Shown here piece by piece: positions 1-13,809 of a DNA stretch of 64,000 nucleotides; the stretch's first letter is position 1, and each line of letters begins with the position of its first letter. This stretch comes from Spisula solida (taxonomy: Eukaryota; Mollusca; Bivalvia; Venerida; Mactridae): assembly GCA_947247005.1 (NCBI GenBank), contig OX365955.1, forward strand, positions 40,093,822-40,157,821. The letters run 5' to 3'. The translations under genes and the position numbers were made by a program. A model generated the notes under the pieces. It saw only the letters and a list, made by a program, of their open reading frames with translations. It was not told the origin of the DNA and searched no databases.

Positions 1-268
1 CAAAATGCATTTATGTCAAAATCCCCGCGAAAATACGTGATTTTACAGTATAGTTTTGTTTGATGTCAGAGTCGCGTGGATTTACATATGATAACACATT
101 AATTATTTGATATTTATCTCAAAATCACGTCTGATTTACCTGAACATCATGGAGATTGTGGTGGAATTGTATGTACTAGTATACGTTACTGGACAGATTT
201 CATGTTTTCAGATCCTATGTGAAGATACAGTTCACTTTATGACTGTTTCTGTTCATAATCCTAAACTA

Positions 269-313
269 CTTACTCTTCAAATAGGAGGTACTTACTCTTC
301 AAATAGGAGGTAT
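269..313. repeat. 23 bp tandem duplication
   Basis: acttactcttcaaataggag is repeated immediately. The rest of 1-915 shows no supported feature. Confidence 0.7.
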
Positions 314-1072
314 TTGGTACATGTATCGACGACGTGAGAGTGAAACGAGATCTGCGTCCTAATTTATTATAATTTATGCAGATGGTTTCGCAGTCATCCT
401 TCGATGTTAATGATTTTCGTTCGAATTGACAAATGATGTAAATGTTGTACATATATATAAAACTGTCGGAGCTCAGAACTACAATCAGATTGTGTGTGCA
501 TGCATTATATGAATGTATAAGTTTTCTGTTGCTTTGAGTTTATTGACTCAAAGAATATTTCAGTACTTGAATCCTGATTTAACAAACCTACAATCTGTTT
601 ATTTTTATTAAAACACTAAAATTTTCAAACATTGATTTTCGTAAAACAGGAGATACCATTGCATTTGTTATCAATAGTTAATTAGAAGTTCAATGGTATG
701 AAGAACTTTCAACTGAAATGACACTTGTTCTTTGTATGTTACATGTATATAAATTAACAATTGTCATAGCTACTGTATCATATGTTGAACTATATTTTAT
801 TTGTCAACGTCCACTGTTGTTTTTGTATCTAATGGATGTGTGATGTATGTATTATAGTCAACACATGTATAAAATCAAAATCAAAGAGCATTTAAAACTA
901 TAAATTTATATACAGTATAGTGCGGCCAAGATATGATGGCACAATAACATTGTGTAAACGTCACTGGTTGGATCAGCCCATATCAAAACGCGGGTAGGTT
1001 AATAAATCATGATCATCTAAGTGCTGTTCAGTTATTTTAAACTACTTAAGGATAAAGATATCTGTGCTTATT

Positions 1073-1147
1073 ATATGGCCGAGTGGTAACGTCGCTAATC
1101 ACAACGCAGAAGGTCCGGGTTCGAATCCCATCAGAATCTTTTTTTTA
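1073..1147 (+). repeat. tRNA-like sequence (SINE head) inside the 951 bp element
   Basis: An A box TGGCCGAGTGGT at 1076-1087 and a B box GGTTCGAATCC at 1118-1128 are followed by a run of T at 1139, like a polymerase III terminator. The acceptor ends do not pair and the T stem is broken, so this is a tRNA-derived module, not a functional tRNA. Confidence 0.6.
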
Positions 1148-1627
1148 TTTTTTGTCGCGAATAATTTTCTGAACACTTTTCACGAAACTCGTGTATTTGT
1201 GGGTGTATTACTTATAACCAGATAAACTGTGTAAACTGCACATTATTTAATCGAACTATGGCTAAGCCAGGACGATACATTGTGTCTAATTCATTAAACT
1301 TCTGTACACAAGATGCATCAATGGAACTGCCAATGATTCTGTTGTCCTGTCCTAGGAAACGAACTGCCGCGATGATAGGGGTATCTTAAATGATTCTGTC
1401 ACAGATGCTGCTGATGAACAATGTAAATTCATATAATTGATATGTACATCTTTACGTACAGAACATAATTTTTATAAATTATTATTCTAGATAAATAAAA
1501 CATAATAAAAATACAGAATAAGGAAGGCATATGAATGAAAAAAATGTAACAAGATTATCAACGTATAACGGGATAGACTATGAAAAATAGTTAACTAGAA
1601 CTGTAGAATAAAAATAATAACAAAAGT

Positions 1628-1700
1628 GATATTCGAACCAGTAACCTCTATCGATACTTTTTTGTATTTCCAAAGCTTTACCAACTGAGCTAGCGAGGCA
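1628..1700 (-). repeat. Second tRNA-like sequence, opposite strand
   Basis: On the minus strand an A box TAGCTCAGTTGGT (complement of 1680-1692) and a B box GGTTCGAAT (complement of 1631-1639) are correctly ordered and spaced. The anticodon arm is A-rich and poorly paired. It is read as a decayed tRNA-derived module. Confidence 0.55.
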
Positions 1701-1866
1701 CGTGTAAACTTCTCTCGTATATTTGCTCACATTGCAAAAACATAACACGAAACAAGCGTTTATTGACCATGACTTTAAATAAACATCCCTTTCTGTTGAA
1801 AATGAACCCGTCGGCTAATTAGCATGTGTATTTGTTATTGTGCCATCATATCTTGGCCGCACTATA

Positions 1867-4800
1867 GTAAATTCATATTTTACTAAGAAATGTAGTTATG
1901 TGTCTAATTGTTTGGAATTTATGCCTGTTATTTTAGAATAAGTACCTCTATTATATAAAATAGAAACATACGTTGTATAGCTGGGTTAGGGTTAGATAGT
2001 ACTGTCTATAACTAACACTAAATCTTACTCTGGTATTATGTGCTTCTAATTTTCCACTAGTGTAAATTTGAAAAAACCACCAGTGCAATTACAGCTGACT
2101 TGTTTATTGGTAGTTACTTTTTTCGAAGGTTTTCAAATGATTTCATCGAATTACGCAACAACTATGTGTTAAAATTTGCCCATACAATGTAAGTATATGA
2201 TCGGCCAACCGCAGGAGAGTGCTTGAGTGACTACTGTTGACTGGGTCAAATAAAGTGAAATGTATGTGGCGTTAATTCACCCTACATGCGGAATGTGTTA
2301 AATTTATTTTTGATTAGTCAATACACTTTATTCTAGGCTTATAGCGTTATCTAATCATTGCAGAATTTGAATATGTTCTATTATTGTTGTTTGATCATTT
2401 CAATGTGACTGAATCATGATACTATTGAAACGTGCATTAAAACTTAGGTTTTTTTATCATTTTTAAAGTGTTTTACCTTGGGTTGGAAATGTTAGATTTG
2501 TTCTGTTTTGGTACAATGAATTTACTTCAAAATATTTTATATATTGCTTTTAAATAATGTATGTAGGTACCATTGACTGACATTTTAATGTCCGTACATT
2601 TCATAACATATTATGTTTTCTCGGACATTGTCCTATATGTAACAGGGCTGACACTGGTGAGGAATACCATTAGCTGAATTTTTGTATAACCATATCTTTG
2701 TCTGAAGTTGATGCCATATCTTATATTACTGTATTTTTGTCACGCAAGCAAATCTTTTAAGTTGAGATGAGATTTTCATATTTTTGCATTGTTGGCAAAA
2801 GTTGCTCTGTTCATGCCTTTATGTAGAGCAAGGTTGTCGGGCGATTTTATTTAGAGCAAATTTTAATGTTTTTGAATTTTCTTCTGTTTTTATGCTATGA
2901 ACAAAAATTGTGTAATGTTTTGATTTTAATCCTGTTTTTAATGACTTCATTTTATAGTTCAGTAACCAATGATACATTTATAACATATTATGGGTTGGTG
3001 CATAAATGAATGCATGTCAAATTGTTTGGAAGATGTATGAAAGAAGACACGGACATAATGTCTGTTAGATTAAACGTAATAAATTAAGAATGTGTCCTGA
3101 AATAGAATGTGTATTAGCTGGATAAGTTACTAACGGTAGCTGGTATAATATTTATGTTATTCAACCAAGTTGTACAACAGATAATCCTGGTTATTATATT
3201 GGCGAACTCGATCGACACCAAGATATATTTTGTGCCGTATGTATCTAAGTAATGCTCTGTCGAAGACTACTTTCTAGGAATGGTTTTGCTGGAATGGAAC
3301 CAAGTTTCAGTGAGACAGCTGAGTTGGTGTCACAGTCTGCACTGAATTTTTTGAAAACCTGGTTTTCGTAGAATTCTCCAATGTTTATCGTTTTATTGTA
3401 ATAAATCCATAAGTTTCGTTAGTTCAGTGGTGCCATCCCGTTAGAAATCATGACCTTAGTTTTGTGTAATGTTTTATATATCACAACGCACAACAAAATT
3501 AACTAAATCCCCCTTTAAAGTGACATGCTATAAACGTATGCTGTTCTAATACACTGATAAAAACAACTATTACATAATGAATTTGATGAAAATAACTTCA
3601 TCGGTAGAAACAATTTATTTTGTTGAAATCGGTGAAGTTTTACTAATCAAGAGATTATCACGGACAATGGATACATCGTGGTGTTTCTTTAATAGATATA
3701 CACGGTATTTTTATATTCAAACGAAACTAAAAATGCTGCTAGAATTCTTGTTCTTTGTAAGATTTTTGTTGTTTTTTTTGTATAAAATATATTATATTGA
3801 ATTCTTGTTAATAGTTAACTTAAAATGCAGACTGTGATGGAAGAGTATTTTAGTTTTTACATATCAACTGATTTTTTTACCAGTAGTTATTTTTGGTTTC
3901 CGAAAGCTTTTCACTGCTTCTTGCTTAATTTTGTATCACAAATTATTTCAAACAGTTAAATGGAGTTGTCTTCATTCTAGTACATATAAAAGATACTTTT
4001 CACATTAGTATGATTGTTAACAAACATGTAATTTGTGGTTGCCAAAATAAACCAAAAATATGTTAAAATAAAGTTTAATACATGTGTATGTGACTTTTCA
4101 CAAAGTTACAAATCTGTGTGTTCCCCAACGCTTCTTCTTTGTTTGTCCTTATTTTGTCTGTATTCTAGATTTGTTTTATACGCTTGGTTAAAATTATCAT
4201 ACAAACTTAAACAGATTTAGTATAAATGAGTTGCACTTCATGATAAATATCCATTTCTGTAACTGTCGTTAAGCCGTGAAAATCTGTACAGGGTATTGTT
4301 TTGGACACCCGAATGAGCTAATTTTAAGAATCCTCTTTGAATTAACTAATATAACTAGGGTAATTATTATCTATTCTTGAAATTTCAATGTAAATGCTGA
4401 AACGCTCACCTTTAAAATATTGTGGAAATAAAATCTTGGCCTAATATGTTTACAATTCATAATCTTCGTTGTATCTTTTTATCGTACCCTAATTGCATTA
4501 AAGATGATTATTTCTTTTTGTGACGTTAACATGCACTGAAACGTTTAATATCATTTATTTGATTAATTTGTAAAACATACTTAATAATTCAACTTCATAG
4601 TAAGTAAGCACAACTTCAGTTCTGCAATTTTGTTTTGAAAACATTTTACTTTGCTAGTTTGCATTTAAATTGCTTGAAACGTCAAGAAAAGTACAAGTAT
4701 TGTTGACAGACAAGCCATTAGTTTCGAGTGATTGTTGACGTCCTTGCAAAATTATTGTACATGATCAAGATAAAATTCTGAATTATACAGTTGTGGTGGT

Positions 4801-5595
4801 GTTAATTGTTATAGAAATTTACAGTATCGTTGATATCAGTACACTACTTTATTATTTTTTTGTTCTTTAAAAATGCACAAATGATTTGCAAATATTTGAT
4901 TGTTGCGCGTGATTTGGCTGTTGCTTGGAAACTATAGCAACTAATTTGTGGGGAATTGAAATATTGTTCATTTGTATTATTGCTTTATAGATCTGTACAT
5001 TATAATAATAAATATATGACCCATGTATGTCGTCTTGTTTTCCATGTACAAAATGACCTCAGACCAGACATTGCAGAGTTACATTGTACCAAATGTATCA
5101 TTGGACTTCGTTTTGTATAAAGTCATTTAAGTCTGTCACAAAGCAAAATTGCGAGGGGTTGTTATAGATTGAAAAGGAGTTTTGAGCTGTGACTGCACTT
5201 TTAGCTACAGTGTGTATCTATCTATAACCACATGGTTTAGCTTTCGCTTTTATTTTGAAAATAATAATAACAACTTAGTTTATTTTGGATTACATATTTG
5301 ACAGTAATGTCAATTTTCAATATGATTCATTTAATCCTGGGATCCTGATGGCTGAGCTGAACATGGTTATATATTGATTGTTCATGCTGAGCGGTTATTA
5401 TAATCATAAAAAGAACAACAACTGCATTGGTCATCTGGTGACTAACAGCAGTTCAACACTATACCAACTGAGCAAACCTGACTGGCTGATGTGCCTGGCT
5501 GTAGGTTGTAATAGATAACCCCACAAGAAAACTATCATCAAAATGTTATAATTAGCTAAACAGTAAATTAAATCAAGACCACACTGAGCAGTTTA
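1867..5595. other. Gene-free AT-rich stretch
   Basis: Frames at 3577-3837 and 4035-4220 are AT-rich, hydrophobic and lack splice or start context, so they are taken as chance. Near 5440-5500 the minus strand has an A-box-like GCTCAGTTGGTATAG with no convincing B box, a possible SINE remnant. Nothing else is recognised. Confidence 0.5.
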
Positions 5596-8175
5596 TTTAT
5601 TTAGGTCTATCACTTGTATATAAACAATGTAATCGCATTACAAATTATTGTTAATGTTTTGGATATTTTAATTGGAAAAAAGGCGAAAGGTGAAAAGCAA
5701 ATACACCAAGTGCATCATGAAAATAAATGGCATAATTATGTTACATTTTCTCCCTGAGTTACATATCAGCCTAGAGCTTTCTGCGAAGGTCACCCTGAAC
5801 AATGAGTTTTGTGTTTTTTGATGTTCCAGTAGTCTGTTTCAAAACTTTACATTTTCAGCCAAAAAGTCTAGGAAGAAATTGTTGAATCCGTTATTTTCCG
5901 GAAAATGCTCTTTTAATATAACTTGCAATTAAAAACCTAATCAGAGTCACATGTGAAAACAGTTCAAGAATGAAAGCAGAGATACCTGATACTGGGAACA
6001 AGTCGACACAAAAAATGACTGATATACATAGTACATGAAGAAAATGGCAGACTGTTTAACATGTAACCCTATGGCGAAAATGTAACACGTGTGCTTCTTT
6101 ATGTGTTCAGTGTACATACAAAGTATTGAAGTAAAAAAACACTAATTAATTATGCAGCCCATTGAATGTTGAGAGTATAGGAGAGCATGCTACGACCTCA
6201 GAGAGCACGCATCCTCTACCAGTACAGATACAGCATAATCTGACCAGAGGGACATACAGAGAAAGTCCCACGGAAGAAGAGACATAAGATACAGGCAAGT
6301 CTGGCGCTACAAGAGTGCGTAACTCTTTGTTTCGAATAGACAGTCTGCTTCTTTAAAGTGCCCAATGTATAGCAATGATACACCAGAGACTATGGATTTT
6401 AACACAGATTAACCGGAAACTGAAAGTAGGGCGTTTTAAAGAAAACCAAGAAATGAACCACATAAAGTGTATTTAGTGGTAACCGCAATTATTTCAATCC
6501 TTATGTGATCTTGGCTAAAACATCGTAATTAGAAACATTGTGATATAAAATTGCAGATGAAAATATCTCTAAATGTAGCCGCTTATTACGTCTACAACGT
6601 TTGATTAAAAAGTCATTAAATGCTTAAGGAATGTTGCACATGGCTGTGTGCAGTTTTGGAACTGGTTAGTGGTGTCCCACTGCACACTACAGGTTCGTCC
6701 CAAACATACAGTTTTAACTTCATGTGATGTTTTAACACTGGACGTCAGATGGCAAACTTGCTTTCAAAGGATGCTTTTTTCTTCAATTTTATCCCATTTA
6801 AATGTGTAACAGATTTTATTTCATCGTGTTTAAGTCGGCTGTATAATTTGTGTTCCAATGCCATGTTCAAAACACAGTAAAACAATGCGATAATTCTAAT
6901 TTTATTTAAAGAATGTTAAACACTGCAGTGAGATTGTTCCAATACAGTATCAATAATTAACTCAATCACATCCTTAACAGACATTATTTTCCTTGTCGTT
7001 GATGTAAAAAAGAAATGTTGGTGTCAGACAGAACCACCGTGGTGTACCGTAAGCCTATCATGTGGTGTCAGGCAGAACATTTATGCTATACCAAGCTTAT
7101 GCTGACCCCTCGTATGTTTGGATATATCCGTGATATTATGGAGATTTCACACATAGGCACATGGTTTCAAATCATCACGAGTCAAAATTACCTGAGTGTA
7201 CCCTATATAGAGATTCTCTACTGTATATAAGATGCACTCGAATAATTTAAACTCAGATAATTTGAAGCCAAGTGCCTATGATTTCACGGGGATATTTGGC
7301 TGACACTGGGATGGAATGGTGGGCCTTCCGTTGAGGAGAGTTTGGAGAGTGTTGCCTTGCAAATGAGAAACATTCCTCAACATTTATATCTGACCATGGT
7401 TGTATGTTTATTTGATGGTGCGGGTTTTCGCTCAGAAAGCATTCCTCTGGGCACCCCTTTTTATCCCCGAAACATACTGGAAATCGGGATTTCATACATT
7501 CACATCGTATGTGGTTAGAGTTGAAAATACTCATAACAACATGGAGGCATTTTGTAAAAAGTGGCGCGTTTTCTGGTCTGGTGTCATGATGCCTAGTGGT
7601 GTTGTCCTATCAGATTGTACGGTGCACATTGGTTATGTGACATTTCATTGATCATGTGATATTTCATTGATTGATCATGTGACATTTTTTCTTCAAGGGT
7701 CACGTGGCATTTATTTCATGGATCATGAGAATTATCAGGGATTATGTGACATTTCATGGGCAATATGATATTTAATGTGGCATTTCAATGGACATTCCAT
7801 GGATCGCTTGTTTGGCTGTAGTGACAGGAATTTCATTAATCTGTACATATACCTATAATATGTGGGTACATATATATATTACATATTTATTACCTGCGAG
7901 CCTTGAGCGAGCAGGTATATTGGATAGCATAAAGTAAAAAGTCCATGGAGGGGCACGTGATCTGTTCTCGATGGTTTACGATTTCAAAAAAAAAATCCAA
8001 AAAAGTTGCATTTTGTAAGAATGTCGTGAACCAGACTAATTCCATTATTCCATGCGGATACATCGGTCTTTGTCGCATTGCAATAGTTTATTTTAACTAT
8101 TCGATCGTGAATGTGGTTACCCTGTACAATGTACATTCAACCGATCGTGAATGTTGCACACATGCACGTTCAAAT

Positions 8176-8723
8176 CACAGGTAACTGAATGATTGATAAC
8201 TGAGAGCTTTTTATATAAAATTTATGTTATCTTCGAAAGGTGCATTTGTACTGAAGTTGTTAGATTTTCATGGTATCAAAAACAAGAATTGCCTTTCGAT
8301 ATATTCATGAAGCATATGTAATTATATTCAAACACAACATTGTTAGAACTACCTCCATGCAAAAATCTCATCGAAATGGATCAACTAGTTAAAAAGTTAT
8401 GCCATGAAATGTATATCACGGTGTCCAGTCAATCACTTAGGTGCATTCAATAGAAACGACAATATGTAATTATATTTTTAATGTGTTCGAATTCCACGGC
8501 CCTACCTTTTTTTTTATATTTCTTTACACCATTATAAAGATGAATTAAGCTCTCTAGTTTCTGAATATGTAAATATATTTTTAAAAATAACACCAGTATC
8601 AATGAAATGTTTATTAAAACAAACTGCACCTGATTGACTGTCTGGTCAATTTCCCGTCAAATGAACCTTTTGATTAGATAACATGAAATTGTTTACTCTT
8701 TATCAATGACACAGTTACTTGTG
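8176..8723. mobile_element. hAT-type MITE, copy D (8 bp target duplication)
   Basis: The termini CACAGGTAACTG and CAGTTACTTGTG are inverted repeats extending about 30 bp (…ATTGATAA… / …TTATCAAT…). They are flanked by identical 8 bp duplications GTTCAAAT at 8168-8175 and 8724-8731. An 8 bp target duplication is typical of hAT transposons. The interior has no coding capacity and is shared with copies B and E. Confidence 0.85.
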
Positions 8724-9167
8724 GTTCAAATCGCAATCTGTAAGTATGGCCGTGGACGCTTAATCTACAAGTACAGACACTCGTGCACGTTTCTTCCACA
8801 ACCTCCTTATTCTCATAAAATTTCAGTGCGTCTAGGCCCGTAGCCACGCAGTGAAAAATTGAGCAAATACTAAAATAAACGTGTCAGTTGATAAAAACAA
8901 CGACTCATAAATACCCGAGAAAACATTTGCCTCTGTGCATTTTAGCATCTGGATACGGCCCTGCACACATGTTAATGTACATGCTCAGTTTCTGCTTACC
9001 AATTCTTTTCCAGTAAATTATAAAATGACAAACACTTGGTTTCGAAGAATGATTTTATTACGTAATATTTTTTTGGTTTGTTATTTTGAAAAATAATGTC
9101 ATTTTTACAGGTTAACATTTTAGAGAGAAAAAGATATAGTTTGATCATAATTAAACATGTACATGTA

Positions 9168-10104
9168 AAGGGTGTAGAGAAAGTTCGTTCCGGTCAGAAA
9201 GTATGACGTATTTTTATTTTTACGAAAAGAAATATTATGAAATTTGGAACGAATGTATGTACTACTAAATTTAGGAATTGGGGATCATTTTTGTCTGGAT
9301 TACATTTTAATGGGCACCGTTGTCATGGATTTATAGAACGCGAACGTAAGCTTACGTCAACGTTACGTCGACTGTCATTTTAAAGATGAGCCGACTTATA
9401 ACAGAAATAACTGCAAAAATGAAACATATCCAAATTAAGGCATTTTAGACGTTTGTGTTGTTGAACAATTCGTTCTGCTTTAAACTCTTATAATTGGAGC
9501 ACATCAATGAATTTGCAAGTACAATGTTTGAATTTCGACGAGTATGACGTGATGTAAACGTCAAGCGAAAATTGAGAGTAGGGTCAAGAAAAGGCCGTCT
9601 GTGTAAAAATTGACGACGTGAAATTACAGGAATAACTTCTACAAACATCAAAATGCATGGGCCTATACACGTCTCATTTATGTAATGAAGAGTAACTAAA
9701 TAACTCGAAAAGTAACGAAATGCCAGAATAGACAAAATCGCGTCATTTAGAAAAAACACGTATTTGGGAAAACAAAAGGCATTTATTTGCAAAACGAAAA
9801 TTCTTACAGTCTCATAATGTGTATGATATTTAAACATGTACTTAGATAAGGTTGAATATAAGTTTAGTTCATTACAAGTTTACAACATACAAAACGATTC
9901 AGTGAAGAGATAACAAAGCGGTTATTTCGAACTTTACCCCGTCACAACGTCGTTTACGTCATCTTCAAAACAGGATCAACAAATTTGGATATGGACAGTG
10001 AAATCAGCTAAAACTGTTCTACATAATGACGTCATGGTACAAGAAGATTGGATGTTTTGTGTTAGAAATTTTCAAAAACCGGATCGAACTTTCCTTACAG
10101 CCTT
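9168..10104. mobile_element. Mariner-type non-autonomous element, copy 1
   Basis: Imperfect terminal inverted repeats of about 27 bp start AAGGGTGTAGAGAAAGTTCG, with the complementary end at 10104, and are flanked by TA on both sides, the Tc1/mariner target. The minus-strand frame at 9445-9837 shows no catalytic DDE motif I can recognise, so it is likely a relic or filler. Confidence 0.7.
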
Positions 10105-10432
10105 TATAAGCAGCAATAATTACATTATATGTCATCTTTAAAATGTGTCCGATTAGTCTTTATGTACTCGTACGTGATAGTTCAAAAGAAAACACATTGT
10201 CAACTGTCCTATTTTTTTTTCATTGGCGGGGGTATATGTCGTACTGCGCGGATCAAACTGACGCGGATATCAACGTCAACACGTGGCCACTTTTTTGTGA
10301 TTTTGCTCCGCTCGCTGTCGCTAATTTTCCTGCAATAGTAAAAGAATTATATCTTGGTTGATATCGCACTGAGGTAGCATAATATTGGTAGCAAAAAAGG
10401 GTACAAAACACTCTGAACATTGACTTACAAGA

Positions 10433-11189
10433 GAAATATTTGGGTAAATGTTATATGTAAAATAATTTGTTTTGCGTGCATTAGGCTCAATTTCGCGGTT
10501 TCTTCTAATTTTTAAGAAGTGCCTTGTATTTTATATAATGTTTCATGTTTTACATTCCTTTATTACCGGTCACTGTGGCCTTTTTGTTAGGGGGCATTAC
10601 ATGGCGGGAAACATTTATTTACACTGTCCTGTTCTATAAGGCTGTCTATTGGGTAAGTGTGAGGTTTGGTGCACTGTAAAACGTTTAAGCCCCCAGTGAC
10701 AAGTGTCACTGTCCGTTCCAAGGCGGAAGCCCTTTAGTCAACCTTCCTCTGTGTATGTACTGTCCACTTTATAGTATAATACTAAAATATTTGGCCACTG
10801 TGCCTTTTGTTAAACTTTATTAATTTTGTATGTGCCATTCTGCAATGTCTTTTGTGGATTGTCCTTTTGGTGTATGTTTTGTCCGGTTGTTAATTTCTTA
10901 CCAACTGGCCCTTGTTCCGTTTTAGTTTGACTGACTTAAGCAGCAGACTTTCGGGATTGGATGCCCGGTTTTGTATTACATGTTCCTATGCAAGTTTTTT
11001 ATGTTGGGCATGTTCCGCGCCTTTTCGAGTGAAGTTGTATATTTCTGTGCCTTTTTGTTCTCGCGTGTCCCGCGGTTTCTGTAGGGGTCGGTGCTGGCAA
11101 AAATTGTGGTTGCTATGGCAACAGAAACATTGAAAATGGCTTAAAACCGGTAGGGGACTTCTGTATTGCTTGCAATTCTTAATTACTTG
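10433..11189. other. Spacer between the two copies of the tandem duplication
   Basis: This is a non-duplicated 757 bp stretch with T/G-rich text such as repeated 'ggcc' and 'gtcc' words. Frames at 10912-11133 and 10986-11237 overlap on opposite strands and show no domain or codon pattern I can support. No gene is called. Confidence 0.5.
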
Positions 11190-13809
11190 TTTATTTAGGT
11201 CTATCACTTGTATATAAACAATGCAATCGCATAACAAATTATTGTTAATGTTTTGGATATTTTAATTGGAAAAAAGGCGAAAGGTGAAAAGCAAATACAC
11301 CAAGTGCATCATGAAAATAAATGACATAATTATGTTACATTTTCTCCATAGGGTTACATATCAGCCTAGAGCTTTCTGCGAAGGTCACCCTGAACAATGA
11401 GTTTTGCGTGTTTTGATGTTCCAGTAGTCTGTTTCAAAACTTTACATTTTCAGCCAAAAGGTCTAGGAAGAAATTGTTGAATGCGTTATTTTCCGGAAAA
11501 TGCTCTTTTAATATAACTTGCATTTAAAAACCTAATCAGAGTCACATGTGCATACAGTTTAAGAATGAAAGCAGAGATACCTGATACTGGGAACAAGTCG
11601 ACACAAAAATTACTGATATACATAGTACATGTACCGGTACATGAAGAAAATGGCAGACAGACCAAAATGACCAGTTTAACATGTAACCCTTGATGGAGAT
11701 AATGTAACATGTGTGTTTCTTTACGTGTTCGATGTACATACAAAGTATTAAAGTAAAAAAAAACTAATTAATTATGCGACCCATTGAATGTGGAGAGAAT
11801 CGGAGAGCATGCTACGACCTCAGAGAGCATGCATCCTCTACCAGTACAGATACAGCATAATCTGACCAGAGGGACATACAGAGAAAGCCCCACGGAAGAA
11901 GAGACATACGATACAGGCAAGTCTGGCACTACAAGAGTGCGTAACTCTTTGTTTCGAATAGACAGCCTGCTTCTTTAAAGTGCCCAATGTATAGCAATGA
12001 TACATCAGAGACTATGGATTTTAACACAGATTAACCGAAAACTGAAAGTAGGGCGTTTTAAAGAAAACCATGAAATTAACCACATAACGTGTATTTACTG
12101 GTAACCGCAATTATTTCAATCTTTATGTGATCTTGGCTAAAACATCGTAATTAGAAACATTGTGATATAAAATTGCAGCTGAAAATATCTCTAAATGTAG
12201 CCGCTTATTACGTCTACAGCGTTTGATTAAAAAGTCATTAAATGCTTGAGGAATGTTGCACATGGCTGTGTGCAGTTTTAGAACTGGTTAGTGGTGTCCC
12301 GCTGCACACTACAGGTTCGTCCCAAACATACAGTTTTAACTTCATGTGATGTTTTAACACTGGACGTCAGATGGCAAACTTGCTTTCAAAGGATGCTTTT
12401 TTCTTCAATTTTTATCCCATTTAAATGTGTAACATATTTCATTTCCTCGTGTTTAAGTCGGCTGTATTATTTTTGTTCCAATGCCATGTTTAAAACACAG
12501 TAAAACAATGCGATAATTCTAATTTTATTTAAAGAATGTAAAACACTGGGGTACTTGCGATTGTTCCAATACAGTATCAATAATTAACTCAATCACATCC
12601 TTAACAGGGCGACATTATTTTCCTTGTCGTTGATGTAAAAAACAGATGTTGGTGTCAGACAGAACCTCCGTGGTGTACCGTAAGCCTATCATGTGGTGTC
12701 AGGCAGAACATTTATGCTATACCAAGCTTATGCTGACCCCTCGTATGTTTTTATATATCCGTGATATAATGGAGATTTCACCCATAGGCACATGGTTTCA
12801 AATCATCACGAGTCAAAATTACCTGAGTGTACCCTATATAGAGATTCTCTACTGTATATAAGATGCACTCGAATAATTTAAACTCAGATAATTTGAAGCC
12901 AAGTGCCTATGATTTCACGGGGATATTTGGCTGACACTGGGGTGGAATGGTGGGCCTTCCGTTGAGGAGAGTTTGGAGAGTGTTGCCTTGCAAATGAGAA
13001 ACATTCCTCAACATTTATATCTGACCATGGTTGTATGTTTATTTGATGGTGCGGGTTTTCGCTCAGAAAACATTCCTCTGGGCACCCCTTTCTATCCCCG
13101 AAACATGCTGGAAATCGGGATTTCATACATTCACATCGTATGTGGTTAGAGTTGAAAATACTCATAACAACATGGAGGCATTTTGTAAAAAGTGGCGCGT
13201 TTTCTGGTCTGGTGTCATGTTGCCTAATGGTGTTTACCTATCAGATTGTACGGCGCACATTGGTCATGTGACATTTCATTGATCATGTGACATTTCATTG
13301 ATTGATCATGTGACATTTTTTCTTCAAGGGTCACGTGGCATTTATTTCCTGGATCATGAGAATTATCAGGGATTATGTGACATTTCATGGGCAATATGAT
13401 ATTTAATGTGACATTTCAATGGACATTCCATGGATCGCTTGTTTGGTTGTAGTGACAGGAATTTCATAAATCTGTACATATACCTATATTATGTGGGTAC
13501 ATATATATATATTACATATTTATTACCTGCGAGCCTTGGGCGAGCTGGTATATTGGATAGCATAAAGTAAAAAGTCCATGGAGGGGCACGTGATTTGTTC
13601 TCGATGGTTTACGATTTCCAAAAAAAAATCCAAAAAAGTTGCATTTTGTAAGAATGTCGTGAACAAGACTAATTCCATTATTCCATGCGGATAACATCGG
13701 TCTTTGTCGCATTGCAATAGTTTATTTTAACTATTCGATCGTGAATGTGGTAACCCTGTACAATGTACATTCAACCGATCGTGAATGTTGCACACATGCA
13801 CGTTCAAAT

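Larger units (their letters stand above)
916..1866. mobile_element. 951 bp inverted-repeat element carrying two tRNA-like sequences
   Basis: The two ends are perfect inverted repeats of at least 34 bp, beginning TATAGTGCGGCCAAGATATG at 916 and its complement ending at 1866. Inside are two opposite-strand tRNA-like modules with polymerase III A and B boxes. No transposase frame is present, so it is non-autonomous. Target duplication is unclear (TA or TATA). Confidence 0.75.
5596..10432. repeat. Segmental tandem duplication, copy 1 (about 4.84 kb)
   Basis: From 5596 (tttatttaggtctatcac) to about 10432 the sequence aligns nearly colinearly with 11190-16076, with scattered substitutions and small indels. 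The unit includes an hAT-type MITE (8176-8723) and a mariner-type element (9168-10104), so both inserted before the duplication. Open frames at 7015-7230 and 7400-7651 recur in copy 2 only because the DNA is duplicated. No intact gene was identified. The last 250 bp are more diverged, so the exact right edge is uncertain. Confidence 0.85.

Noticed and set aside
1073..1147. Functional tRNA gene
   Set aside because: A and B boxes are present but the acceptor stem does not pair and the T stem is broken.
7015..7230. Frames conserved between 7015-7651 and 12646-13282
   Set aside because: Conservation is explained by the segmental duplication; opposite-strand frames are equally conserved and changes are not biased to third positions.
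9445..9837. 130-codon minus-strand frame inside the mariner-type element
   Set aside because: No DDE or helix-turn-helix motif is recognisable and the duplicate copy has lost most of the frame.
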